NCBI RefSeq assembly: GCF_004349055.1
Contig: NZ_SMKX01000011.1
Span: 32,828-96,827 of the forward strand
From: Kribbella antibiotica
GTDB taxonomy: Bacteria; Actinomycetota; Actinomycetes; Propionibacteriales; Kribbellaceae
DNA: 64,000 bases
Reading direction: 5' to 3'
Each line of letters begins with the position of its first letter. Positions within the stretch are counted from its first letter, which is position 1. The notes under the pieces were generated by a model, which saw only the letters and a program-made list of their open reading frames with translations, was not told where the DNA came from and did no database searches. The position numbers and the translations under genes were made by a program. This document shows positions 16,464-25,045 of the stretch, piece by piece.

Positions 16464-16852
16464 CGGGCACCTCCCGTCCGCCGATTGCCGGACCGCTCGA
16501 GCTCGGACAGCAGTGGCCCGAACTCGAGGTCGTCACCTTTCGGTGCCGGTTGGCCGGGCAGCGCTGCCGAGTACGTCGCCAACGCGTCCTGCTGCGCGTT
16601 CGTCCGGGCCATGGCGACCGCCGCGACGATCTGCGCCGCCAGCTCTTCCGGCGCGTACTCGCGGTAGACGCGAGTATCGAGGTACAACGCGGTGAGTTCG
16701 CCACGGCCGTTGGCCGTGGCCTCTACCAGTCCGTCGGCGGCTTCGCCGGTTGCGGTGGTGGCGGCAACGGCCTCCTGAGCGGCCAGCAGTTGACGCTCGA
16801 GTTGCTCGACGTCGGACAGCAGGCCGGGTCCGGTCCGGACTGGTTCTGCCAT
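16460..16852 (-). CDS. YbaB/EbfC-like T7SS-associated protein (EspL-like)
   Basis: A 130-residue protein with the YbaB fold pattern: a long N-terminal helix (LLSDVEQLERQLLAAQEAV), then AADGLVEATANGRGELTALY matching the dGlV.a.vnG.Gel strand pair, then a helix with EELAAQIVAAVAMA. YbaB proteins bind DNA as dimers, but relatives coded inside ESX loci (EspL is the model) act as secretion-associated stabilising factors. The ATG at 16852 is chosen because GAGGAGG sits seven bases upstream; the longer frame to 16951 has no ribosome site and low-complexity sequence. It is the first gene of the effector operon and divergent from mycosin. Confidence 0.8.
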   Translation of the reverse strand: MAEPVRTGPGLLSDVEQLERQLLAAQEAVAATTATGEAADGLVEATANGRGELTALYLDTRVYREYAPEELAAQIVAAVAMARTNAQQDALATYSAALPGQPAPKGDDLEFGPLLSELERSGNRRTGGAR

Positions 16853-16974
16853 GGCGGCACCTCCTCGATCGTTTCCCGAGCCCCACATTGACCGGCGTAC
16901 GGCGGGTGCTGAGGACGCTGACCTCTTCCTGCCAGGCGCCCGCGAGACCATCGTGCGGCGGAAACCATCGAACG

Positions 16975-18237
16975 ATGAGAACTCCAGCCACGCTCGTCAC
17001 CATCGGCCTGTTGACTTGTGCGGTCGCCCAGCCGGCGGCCGCGGCGCCACCGAAGGGCGCCTGCAGCAACCCGGAGCCTGGCCGGCCCGTGATCAAACAG
17101 TTGCCGTGGGCCCAGGACCTGCTGGGCGTCGAACGCGTCTGGCCGCAGACCAACGGTGCCCGAGTGACAGTGGCGGTCGTGGACTCCGGTGTCGACGCCG
17201 ACAACCCGCAGCTTCGGGGCCGGGTGCTGGCCGGGCAGGACTTCCACCACCACGGCAAGCTGCCCGGCAGCTACGACTGCGTCTCGCACGGTACGTCGGT
17301 CGCCGGCATCATCGCCGCCACGCCGACCTCCGGGATCGGCTTCCACGGTATCGCGCCCGGCGCGACGATCCTGCCGGTCCGGGTCACCGACCGTGAGGCG
17401 AACGAAGGTGAGGCAGCTCGCACGATCGATCCCAATGTGCTTGCCCGAGGCATCGTCTACGCGGTTGACCAGGGCGCCCGCGTGATCAACCTGTCGCTGT
17501 CCGGATCCGCGGACCGCAAGGTGATCCGGGAGGCCATCGCCTACGCGGTCGGCAGCGATGTGGTCGTGGTCGCGGCAGCCGGCAACCGCCAGACCAACGG
17601 CGCGGACTCGACCCCGTCCTATCCAGCTGAATACCCCGGAGTGCTCGGGGTAGGGGCGATCGGCATCGACGGCGCACGTGTCAATGGCTCCCAGACCGGC
17701 TCGTACGTCGACATCGTCGCACCGGGCGGCGACGTACTGTCCACGACTCGGGTCAGCGGCCACAACTACATGTCAGGCACCAGCTTCGCCGCACCCTTTG
17801 TGTCGGCAACGGCCGCCCTGGTGCGCTCGGCGTGGCCCGAACTGACTGCTGAACAGGTGATTCAGCGCATCGAAGCAACCGCCAGTCCGGCGCGCGGCGG
17901 CAGAGCCAGCAACGAGTACGGCGCCGGAGTCGTCGACCCGTATCGCGCAGTCACCGAGGGCATGCTGGCCAAGGGTGCCGTGATTCCAGCGGCAGCCGCG
18001 ACACCGCCGGACCCTCAGGTGGTTGTGGCTCGGGCCTGGTGGCGCGATGCCGGCTCCCGAGCGCGCGAGCTCACCGGCCTGTCGTTGGGCATGGCAACAA
18101 TCGTGCTGATCCTCGCGATCGTCCTGGCGGCCGGTCGACGTCGGCGCTGGACGGCGTCCCGCGCCGAGACGGCTCCACGTACCCGGCGCCGCACTGAAGA
18201 GCCGCTGCCGGAGCATCTGTTCGACCGTTCGCTCTGA
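16975..18237 (+). CDS. mycP: type VII secretion-associated serine protease mycosin
   Basis: A 420-residue subtilisin-family protease anchored outside the membrane. A signal peptide (residues 1-24, ending QPAAAA) leads into the S8 domain. The catalytic triad is visible: Asp70 in VAVVDSGVD, His105 in CVSHGTSVAG and Ser270 in MSGTSFAAP. A single C-terminal transmembrane helix (SLGMATIVLILAIVLAA, about residue 370) is followed by an Arg-rich cytoplasmic tail. This is the exact mycosin layout. Mycosins stabilise the ESX membrane complex and cleave selected substrates. The ATG at 16975 is chosen because it puts the signal peptide at the N-terminus. It is transcribed divergently from the effector operon and ends at a strong hairpin. 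Confidence 0.95.
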   Translation: MRTPATLVTIGLLTCAVAQPAAAAPPKGACSNPEPGRPVIKQLPWAQDLLGVERVWPQTNGARVTVAVVDSGVDADNPQLRGRVLAGQDFHHHGKLPGSYDCVSHGTSVAGIIAATPTSGIGFHGIAPGATILPVRVTDREANEGEAARTIDPNVLARGIVYAVDQGARVINLSLSGSADRKVIREAIAYAVGSDVVVVAAAGNRQTNGADSTPSYPAEYPGVLGVGAIGIDGARVNGSQTGSYVDIVAPGGDVLSTTRVSGHNYMSGTSFAAPFVSATAALVRSAWPELTAEQVIQRIEATASPARGGRASNEYGAGVVDPYRAVTEGMLAKGAVIPAAAATPPDPQVVVARAWWRDAGSRARELTGLSLGMATIVLILAIVLAAGRRRRWTASRAETAPRTRRRTEEPLPEHLFDRSL

Positions 18238-18255
18238 CGATCGAGGGCAGACAGC

Positions 18256-18293
18256 GAAGTGCCCGGCTGGGATTGCTCCCAGCCGGGCACTTC
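18256..18293. terminator. bidirectional hairpin terminator
   Basis: A perfect 16-bp stem (GAAGTGCCCGGCTGGG against CCCAGCCGGGCACTTC) with the six-base loop ATTGCT. It lies between the mycosin stop and the stop of the convergent WXG100-like gene, so it can end both transcripts. There is no long U tract, as is common in actinomycetes. Confidence 0.85.
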
Positions 18294-18305
18294 ATCGTCG
18301 AGCGG

Positions 18306-18608
18306 TTACGTCCGCAAAGCCGCGATCGAACTGGCGATGCTCTGCTGCGCATGCTGCCCGTTCATGTTGATGTCGCCGAGGCCCTTCGCCTGCGCGTGCG
18401 CGATCTGCGCGTTCTGCATGACCCGGTCGCGGTTCATCTGCACCGCAGCCAACGCGTCCTGGCCCTCCTGACTCTGCCAGCCATCCGGCAGGAACTGCAT
18501 GATGCCCCGTGCCTGATCATCGACGGTCGTTTCCTCGAAGTTCGCCCCAACGGTGTGCTTGGTGGCGACCTCGTCGATCGTTTCGAACCTCATGTACATC
18601 TCGGTCAT
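18306..18608 (-). CDS. WXG100-like ESX substrate (100 aa)
   Basis: A 100-residue helical protein of WXG100 size. The turn between the helices is probably LPDGWQSQEGQDAL, with Trp in the expected place but GWQSQEG in place of a plain WxG. The second half is rich in Gln, Ala and Met (VMQNAQIAHAQAKG), typical of the C-terminal helix. GGAGG lies six bases before the ATG. It follows a second gene of the same class by 37 bp, so the two probably form the EsxA/EsxB-type secreted heterodimer of this system. Gene order across from EccC supports this. Confidence 0.8.
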   Translation of the reverse strand: MTEMYMRFETIDEVATKHTVGANFEETTVDDQARGIMQFLPDGWQSQEGQDALAAVQMNRDRVMQNAQIAHAQAKGLGDINMNGQHAQQSIASSIAALRT

Positions 18609-18645
18609 AACTGTCCTCCACTGGATTCGGGAGCGGCCTGGTCGG

Positions 18646-18966
18646 TCAGGCCGTCATTCCGCCGGTCACGCCACCCAGGATGGAGGCGTTGGACTCCACC
18701 GCGTTCAGCATCGTGTTGCCGACCCACTGCGCGGTGCCTTCCTGATCGTTGAGGTGGTTGATGTTCGGCTGGCTGTCGTCCAGCTTGTACTGGATGTTGT
18801 TGGCGGCGGCGACCATCGGACGGTCGCGCAGCCCGGTGGCGAGTTCGTCGCCGGCGGCAACCAAACGCTGGTTGCTGCCGACCAAGTGGTCGCGAGTCTC
18901 ACCGGCGACCGCACCCCATTGCGTGCGGATCTGGTCGCCGAAGCCCTGGAAGAATGCATCTGCCAC
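18646..18966 (-). CDS. WXG100-like ESX substrate partner (106 aa)
   Basis: A 106-residue protein starting with GTG at 18966, preceded by GGAGAGG. Two helical stretches flank an N-terminal TQWGAVAG, and a Gly-rich flexible tail (SILGGVTGGMTA) follows. Size, composition and pairing with the next gene fit the WXG100 superfamily. It is the first gene of the pair and is transcribed away from EccC across a 150-bp gap that must hold both promoters. Which of the two carries the C-terminal export signal cannot be decided; neither shows a clean YxxxD/E motif. Confidence 0.75.
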   Translation of the reverse strand: MADAFFQGFGDQIRTQWGAVAGETRDHLVGSNQRLVAAGDELATGLRDRPMVAAANNIQYKLDDSQPNINHLNDQEGTAQWVGNTMLNAVESNASILGGVTGGMTA

Positions 18967-19116
18967 GAGCCTCTCCTTTCGTGATAGGTCCCTGGACGCT
19001 CAACGCTAGGAGCAGCCGGTACGCCGGCATGGGGCCTCGGCACGTTCCTGCCATCACGCAGCACGGTGCCGCTGGGCGCGCGACGATCTTTCTGCGTACC
19101 AGGAGAGGTGGTCGAA

Positions 19117-22100
19117 ATGTCGACGATGCTTGTCAGGCGGCCGGACCGGCAGCCGGCACCCACGATGCCCGCCGGCGAATTGTTGCTCTCGGCACCCCCG
19201 GAGGTGCCCGAGCCCGGTGGCCGGCAGTGGGCGCAGGCCCTGATGGTGCTGCCGATGATCGCGATGATGGGCGCGATGATGCTGATGTTCTCCGGGAGCG
19301 TCGGCGGCGGTCTGCGCTATGCGATCTACGGCCTCTTCGGCGTCGCGATGATCGGCATGATCGTCGGCGGCCTCTTCATGCGCAGCGGCGGCGGCAAGGC
19401 AGAGATGGGGCACGCGCGCCGGACCTATCTGCGGGAGCTGGCGCAGCAGCGGACGCGATTGACCCGGGCGGTCGACCAGCAGCGCGAGACCATGGAGTAC
19501 CTGCACCCGTCGCCGGAAACCCTGTGGACACTGGTCGCCGGCCACCGGCTGTGGGAGCGGCGTCGTGACCACGAGGACTTCGGGATCACCCGGATCGGGG
19601 TCGGCCCGCAGGCACCGGCGATGGACATCGTTGCCCCGGACACCCAACCGCTGGAGCGGCTGGAACCGTTGTCCGCCATGGCTTTGCGGCGATTTGTAGC
19701 GACGTACGCCGCGGTGAACGACCTGCCGATCGCAATGGCCATCACCGGGTTCGCGAAACTCCACCTGACCGGCGCCCGGGAGCGCACGGACAGTCTGGCC
19801 CGCGCGATGCTCTGCCAGCTCGCGACCGCGCACGCCCCGGACAACCTACGGATAGCGGTCGTTGCGGGCGCCGCCGAGACCGCGACCTGGGACTGGGTCA
19901 AGTGGTTGCCGCACGCCCTGCATCCGGATCAGACCGACGCGCTCGGTCCGGTCCGGATGATCGCTCCGTCGATCAGTGCCGTCGAAGCCATCCTGGACGA
20001 CCTGCTGGCCGGACGGCCGCGGTTCGACCTCGAGTCGGAGTACGTCGGCAACGGGCCACACCTGGTCGTCGTCGTGGTCGGCGGTGAAACGCAGGGATCG
20101 GACCATCTGCTGGCCGACCGGGGTCTCGAAGGTGTGACCGTCATCGATCTGGTCACGCAGCCACCCCGCTCGCTGGACGCCAGCGCAGTGGTTCTCGACG
20201 TTGCGGGCGATGGCGCGCTGACCAGCGAGACGATCGACGGTGTCACGCCACTCGGCAAGGCCGACACGCTGTCTGTCATGGCCGCCGAAGGGCTGGCCCG
20301 GCAGCTCGCGCCGCTGCGGCTCACCGCCGGCGCCCAGAGCGACCAGCCGTTGACCGCCGACCTCGGCCTGGGTGAGCTGCTCGAGCTGGGTGATCCCTAC
20401 GAATTCGACCCGGCCGATACCTGGATCGCCCGGCCGAGCCGGGACAAGCTCCGGATCCGGTACGGCCTGCGGGCCGACGGAATGCCGATCGAGCTCGACC
20501 TCAAGGAATCGGCACAGGAAGGTATGGGCCCGCACGGTTTGTTGATCGGGGCCACCGGCTCCGGCAAGAGCGAGCTGCTCCGGACGCTGGTTCTCGGCCT
20601 CGCGATCACGCACCCGCCGCGGTCGCTGAACTTCGCGCTGATCGACTACAAGGGTGGCGCGACGTTCGCGACCTTGGACAAGCTGCCGCACACCAGTGCG
20701 GTGATCACCAACCTGGCCGACGAACTCGACCTGGTCGACCGGATGACGGACGCCATCAACGGCGAGCTGATCCGGCGGCAGGAGCTGCTCCGCGACGCCG
20801 GCAACTTCGCGTCACTGCGGGACTACGAGAAGGCCCGGATGGCCGGTGCTCCGCTGGCCGAGGTGCCGACGCTGCTGGTGGTGTGCGACGAGTTCAGCGA
20901 GCTGCTCAGCGACCGGCCCGACTTCATCGACATGTTCGTCCAGATCGGCCGAGTGGGCCGGTCGCTCGGTGTCCATCTGCTGCTGGCCAGCCAGCGGCTG
21001 GACGAGGGGCGGCTGCGCGGACTCGAAGCCCATCTGTCGTTCAAGATCGGGCTGCGGACCTTCTCCGACATGGACAGCCGCGCGGTACTCGGCGTCAACG
21101 ACGCGTTTTTGTTGCCCAGGGCCCCTGGTCACGGCTATCTGCGGATCGGCACCGAGCCGCTGGATCGCTTCCGGTCGGCGTACGTGTCCGGTGTGCATCG
21201 ACGCGCGGTTCACGGTGACAGTGCGCTGGTCGTCGACGACTCGCTCGTCCTGTACGAGTACACCAGCGGATACGTCGCTCCCACCATCGAGCCGGAGGCC
21301 GCGGACGACCGTCCCGAGGACGACCCGTTCGACCAGAGTGTCGGTGAGACCCTGCTGGACATCCTGGTCGAGCGGATGCAGGGCCGCGGCGACACCGCCC
21401 ACCAGATCTGGCTGCCACCACTGGACGAATCACCAGGTCTCGACGAGGTTCTCGGTGCACCGAGGGTCGATGGCGAGCGTGGTCTGACCGCCGGCGATCC
21501 GCAGCTCGCCGGAAGCCTGTGTGCAGTGGCCGGGTACGTCGACCGGCCGCTGGAGCAGCGTCGAGACCCGCTGCTGCTCGATCTGTCCGCCGGGGGTGGG
21601 CACCTCGCGCTGTGCGGAGCGCCGCACAGCGGCAAGAGCACGGCGTTGGCCTCGATCGTCATGTCGCTGGCGCTGACCCACACGCCCGCCGAGATCCAGT
21701 TCTACTGCCTCGACTTCGGTGGCGGCGTGCTCGGCAGCCTCCGCGATCTACCGCACGTCGGCGGCGTGTCCGGACGGCAGGACACCAACTCCGTCCGCCG
21801 GACCGTCTCCGAGGCCGCGAACCTCATCGCGCATCGGGAGCGGGAGTTCGCGGCATTGGGGATCGACAGCATGGACACCTACCGGGCTCGCCGGCGAGCC
21901 GGGACGGTACCGCCGTCGCCGTACGGCGATGTCTTCCTCGTCATCGACGGCTGGGGCACGATTCGCAACGACTTCGACGACCTCGAGGTCATGCTCGCCG
22001 ACATCGCGACCCGGGGGCTGGCCTACGGCGTTCATCTGATGGTCAGCGCCGCCCGCTGGTTCGAGATCCGGACCGCCGTTCGTGACCTGGCCGGCACCAA

Positions 22101-23076
22101 GCTCGAGTTCCGGATCGGCGACCCGATCGACTCGTTCCTCGACCGCAAGGCCGCTGTTCTGGTGCCGGACGGCAGCCCCGGCCGGGGCATCCTGGCCAGC
22201 AGGCATCAGTTCCTGACCGCCAAGCCGCACCTGAGCACCGACAGCGGTGAGCGGATGACCGACGGCGTCGGAAAGCTCATCGAGCGGATCGCCGCGAACT
22301 GGAACGGTGATTCGGCGCCCCGGATCCTGCTGCTGCCGGGCGAGGTGCCGTTCGAGAACCTGGACGGCCAGAGCAGCCAGGAGACCGGCCTGGCCGTCGC
22401 AGTGGCTGAACGCGACCTCTCGCCGGTCCGGCTCGACTTCACGACGGATCCGTGTTTGATCGTCCTCGGGGATACCGCATCCGGGAAGAGCTCCTTCCTC
22501 CGCACCGTGATCCGCCGGATCGAACAGGTCCATACACCCGCCGACGCCCGGCTGCTCGTCATCGACCATCGCCGAAGCCTGCTCGGCGCTGTCAACGAGT
22601 CCTACCTGCTCGGCTACGGGACGAACCTGCAGAGCACGCAAAGCCTCGTCGTCCAGATCTGCGAAGCGCTGACCGAACGCCTGCCTGGCCCCGATGTGAC
22701 CCCTGAGCAACTGCGCGAGAAGTCCTGGTGGTCGGGACCGGACGTCTACATCTTGATCGACGACTACGACCTGGTCGCCACAACCCAGGACCATCCGCTG
22801 ATGCCGCTGTTGCCGTTCATCGCGCAGGCAGGCGACATCGGCCTCCATGTCATAGCGGCCCGACGGACCGGTGGCGCGATGCGCGGTCTGTTCGAGCCGC
22901 TCCTGGCCCGGCTGCGCGATATCGCGTCGCCCGGTCTGCTGCTGTCCGGTAACCGCGACGAGGGCGTTCTCCTCGGCGGGCTCCGGCCCCAGCAGCTACC
23001 CCCTGGCCGCGGCCAGCTGATCAGCCGGCAGGGCTCGGTCCGCCTTGTGCAATTGACTCTGCCACCGCAGACCTGA
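19117..23076 (+). CDS. eccC: type VII secretion ATPase EccC (fused EccCa-EccCb)
   Basis: A 1319-residue FtsK/SpoIIIE-family motor, the substrate-recognising ATPase of ESX systems. Two N-terminal transmembrane helices (ALMVLPMIAMMGAMMLMF and the next, IYGLFGVAMIGMIVGGLF) are followed by three ATPase domains. Walker A motifs are GATGSGKS at 478-485 (K484), GAPHSGKS at 834-841 (K840) and GDTASGKS at 1118-1125 (K1124). Walker B of domain 1 is LLVVCDEFSELL. All three nucleotide sites look intact in Walker A; domain 2 has DGWG rather than DE at Walker B, as is common for the second domain. ATG 19117 has AGGAGAGG upstream; the frame open to 19066 lacks a site. Two candidate substrates follow directly. 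Confidence 0.97.
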   Translation: MSTMLVRRPDRQPAPTMPAGELLLSAPPEVPEPGGRQWAQALMVLPMIAMMGAMMLMFSGSVGGGLRYAIYGLFGVAMIGMIVGGLFMRSGGGKAEMGHARRTYLRELAQQRTRLTRAVDQQRETMEYLHPSPETLWTLVAGHRLWERRRDHEDFGITRIGVGPQAPAMDIVAPDTQPLERLEPLSAMALRRFVATYAAVNDLPIAMAITGFAKLHLTGARERTDSLARAMLCQLATAHAPDNLRIAVVAGAAETATWDWVKWLPHALHPDQTDALGPVRMIAPSISAVEAILDDLLAGRPRFDLESEYVGNGPHLVVVVVGGETQGSDHLLADRGLEGVTVIDLVTQPPRSLDASAVVLDVAGDGALTSETIDGVTPLGKADTLSVMAAEGLARQLAPLRLTAGAQSDQPLTADLGLGELLELGDPYEFDPADTWIARPSRDKLRIRYGLRADGMPIELDLKESAQEGMGPHGLLIGATGSGKSELLRTLVLGLAITHPPRSLNFALIDYKGGATFATLDKLPHTSAVITNLADELDLVDRMTDAINGELIRRQELLRDAGNFASLRDYEKARMAGAPLAEVPTLLVVCDEFSELLSDRPDFIDMFVQIGRVGRSLGVHLLLASQRLDEGRLRGLEAHLSFKIGLRTFSDMDSRAVLGVNDAFLLPRAPGHGYLRIGTEPLDRFRSAYVSGVHRRAVHGDSALVVDDSLVLYEYTSGYVAPTIEPEAADDRPEDDPFDQSVGETLLDILVERMQGRGDTAHQIWLPPLDESPGLDEVLGAPRVDGERGLTAGDPQLAGSLCAVAGYVDRPLEQRRDPLLLDLSAGGGHLALCGAPHSGKSTALASIVMSLALTHTPAEIQFYCLDFGGGVLGSLRDLPHVGGVSGRQDTNSVRRTVSEAANLIAHREREFAALGIDSMDTYRARRRAGTVPPSPYGDVFLVIDGWGTIRNDFDDLEVMLADIATRGLAYGVHLMVSAARWFEIRTAVRDLAGTKLEFRIGDPIDSFLDRKAAVLVPDGSPGRGILASRHQFLTAKPHLSTDSGERMTDGVGKLIERIAANWNGDSAPRILLLPGEVPFENLDGQSSQETGLAVAVAERDLSPVRLDFTTDPCLIVLGDTASGKSSFLRTVIRRIEQVHTPADARLLVIDHRRSLLGAVNESYLLGYGTNLQSTQSLVVQICEALTERLPGPDVTPEQLREKSWWSGPDVYILIDDYDLVATTQDHPLMPLLPFIAQAGDIGLHVIAARRTGGAMRGLFEPLLARLRDIASPGLLLSGNRDEGVLLGGLRPQQLPPGRGQLISRQGSVRLVQLTLPPQT

Positions 23077-23122
23077 CTGCCGGCCCCCGTACGAAAACAC
23101 AGCACACGAAAGGAGAAAGACC

Positions 23123-23482
23123 ATGAGAGAGAAGCCAGATCCAAACCCACATCCCGGCACCGGGCAGCCCGACCTCGGGATGGCGGACATCGGAGGTTTC
23201 ACCAAAGCTGCCCAAGGCTACGTCACGGCATCCGACCAGCTCCAAAATGCGGCGGACGGCCTGACCGCCGTCGCCGGCGCGGGGGCCGTCGGCAACTTGA
23301 GCAGCACCGGCAAGCTCGTCGAGCTCATCAACTCCGCGCACAACCAGGCTGCGGCGGAGATCAGCAGGATGGCACAAGGTGCCGAGACCTGGGCGACGGT
23401 CAACCAGCAACTCTTCACCGTGGCCGAACACACCCTGACCTTTTCGGCCGACACCCTCAATGCCATCAGAGGAGGCAAATAA
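23123..23482 (+). CDS. ESX substrate-like helical protein (EspC/WXG100 superfamily)
   Basis: A 119-residue protein with a proline-rich hydrophilic head (REKPDPNPHPGTGQPD) followed by two Ala-rich helices separated around VGNLSSTGKLVEL. The second helix contains ETWATVNQQL. This fits the EspC-like type VII target family (about 100 residues, helix-turn-helix). AAGGAGAA lies before the ATG. Its TAA shares one base with the next ATG (TAATG), so the two are translationally coupled. Being between EccC and a larger Gly/Pro-rich protein, it is probably that protein's secretion partner, like PE with PPE; that is inference. Confidence 0.8.
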   Translation: MREKPDPNPHPGTGQPDLGMADIGGFTKAAQGYVTASDQLQNAADGLTAVAGAGAVGNLSSTGKLVELINSAHNQAAAEISRMAQGAETWATVNQQLFTVAEHTLTFSADTLNAIRGGK

Positions 23483-24984
23483 TGGGCGGGATCGCAGGAC
23501 ACGCGCATCCGGTCGGGGACTACGCCAAGCAGGCCGAAGGCGCGACCGACCTCCCCGCGTTGAAGGAGATGGCCAACTACTTCAAGACGATCCTCGACAC
23601 CGAGCCCAAGACGATGCAGTACCTCAGGCAGGAAGCAGTCGAGTGGCCACGGGCCGGCGAGCGGATCCAGCAGGGTGGCGACACCTTTCTGCGAACCGCC
23701 CGCGACGTGAAGTCCCTGTGGATCGATGCCCAGGGAACCGCCTATATGGCAGCCGCGACGGTCAGTGCCAACTCCATCTCCCGCAGCGCTGAGGCCATCA
23801 CCGGCTCGACTGCCGGTGGTCCATCGGGAGGCGGGAAGACCGATCTTGCCGGTCAGGTCGACGTCCTGTCGAACAACCTGGACACGATCCGGACCTCGGT
23901 CGCCACGGTGATCACCAGCATCGGCAATGCCATCGGTGCAGAGATGATGAGCGGCGGCGAAGCGGTCACCGGAGTCAAAATGGATCTGACGCCGCTGCAG
24001 GGTGCCCTGAAACAGGTCGGTGCACAAATGGACCTGCTCGCGAACCAGTACCTGGCCTTCGGGCAGCAAGTGGTCACCATGGCCAATGGAATCAAGTGGG
24101 AAGGCGCTGACGACGGTGGCGCCTCAGCGGCCGGCCCGAAGAAAGACCCCAGCAACCGAACGGCTGCACCGAGTGCCACCGCTCCCCAGAGCGCACCTCC
24201 CGGCGGGACCCCACCTGATACCGGTGGCGAAGGGGCCCCGGAGGCCGGTGGCGAAGGAGCTCCGGAAGGCGGCGCCGCCGGCGGGGAGACTCCGGGTGGC
24301 GGCGATCCCGGCCTGTCCGGAATGCCGCCCATCGATACCCCGCAGGTGCCAGGAATCTCAAACCTGCCGCCAAGCACGATCCCGAAGCCACATGTCACCC
24401 CGATCACTCCGATTCCACCGCTCGGGGCGTTCCAGAAGAGCCCAGTTGGTGGCGGTAAGGGCGGTGGTGGGCTTGGTCTCGGCGGGCTGGGCGGTGCCAA
24501 GGCGGGCGGCGGGCTTGGTGGCGCCAAGGTCGGCGGGCTGAAGGGGATCGACAGCCTGCCGGTGGCGGCCAAGGGCATCGGGGAGGGTTCGGCGGGTGTC
24601 ACCACTGGCCGGGCTCCGACGCTCAACGGGCAGACGTCCGCCGGCGGAAGCGCCGGCGGAGCTGCGGGTGGCGGATCGCCGATGATGCCGCCGATGTCCG
24701 GGGCCGGTGCTGGTGGCGGTGGAGGCGGCGGGAAACCCGGCAACGGGTCGACCAAGCCGAACGGCCGGCAGCGGCAGCGGGCCGGTGGCCCGACACCGGG
24801 GGTACCGGATCGCCTGCGGGGCAAGGCCGGACAGCGAGGTGGGCCGGCGCCGGCTGTGGTTGGCAAGAGGCGCCGTACGGAGGCGGCGGCGCAGATCCTC
24901 GATGAGGAGCTGTGGGCTGTGGAGAACGGGACGATCGAGGCTCCGGCTGCGGAACCGCAGCGGGTGTACCGGCCGGCCAACTGA
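23482..24984 (+). CDS. PPE/WXG-like N-terminal domain protein with long Gly/Pro-rich tail (500 aa)
   Basis: Residues 1-200 are helical, with SLWIDAQGTAYMAAA resembling the WxG...A turn of WXG/LXG/PPE-type domains. A second helical bundle follows (VLSNNLDTIRTSVATVITSI). From about residue 210 the sequence is low complexity: Gly, Pro, Ala and Ser repeats such as GGEGAPEAGGEGAPEG. It then ends in an Arg-rich stretch and an acidic helix (AAAQILDEELWAVENG) recalling the W-x-x-E/D patterns near the ends of EspB-like proteins. No enzyme motif is visible. It is probably a secreted structural or effector component exported with the preceding small protein. A perfect palindromic terminator lies 17 bases after its stop. 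Confidence 0.8.
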   Translation: MGGIAGHAHPVGDYAKQAEGATDLPALKEMANYFKTILDTEPKTMQYLRQEAVEWPRAGERIQQGGDTFLRTARDVKSLWIDAQGTAYMAAATVSANSISRSAEAITGSTAGGPSGGGKTDLAGQVDVLSNNLDTIRTSVATVITSIGNAIGAEMMSGGEAVTGVKMDLTPLQGALKQVGAQMDLLANQYLAFGQQVVTMANGIKWEGADDGGASAAGPKKDPSNRTAAPSATAPQSAPPGGTPPDTGGEGAPEAGGEGAPEGGAAGGETPGGGDPGLSGMPPIDTPQVPGISNLPPSTIPKPHVTPITPIPPLGAFQKSPVGGGKGGGGLGLGGLGGAKAGGGLGGAKVGGLKGIDSLPVAAKGIGEGSAGVTTGRAPTLNGQTSAGGSAGGAAGGGSPMMPPMSGAGAGGGGGGGKPGNGSTKPNGRQRQRAGGPTPGVPDRLRGKAGQRGGPAPAVVGKRRRTEAAAQILDEELWAVENGTIEAPAAEPQRVYRPAN

Positions 24985-25001
24985 CGGCAACACCGACGAA
25001 G

Positions 25002-25031
25002 AATGCCCCCGGCCGATCGGCCGGGGGCATT
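25002..25031. terminator. perfect 30-bp palindromic terminator
   Basis: Both halves match over 15 bases (AATGCCCCCGGCCGA then its complement). It sits between the stops of the convergent substrate gene and eccB, followed by TTGTTGTG on the plus strand. It should act in both directions. Confidence 0.85.
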
Positions 25032-25045
25032 TGTTGTGGGGTGGG

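Noticed and set aside
18980..19010. Third CTGGAC-type promoter upstream of eccC
   Set aside because: Only one CTGGAC is present there, without 11-bp repeats or the TTAC spacing of the two accepted promoters.
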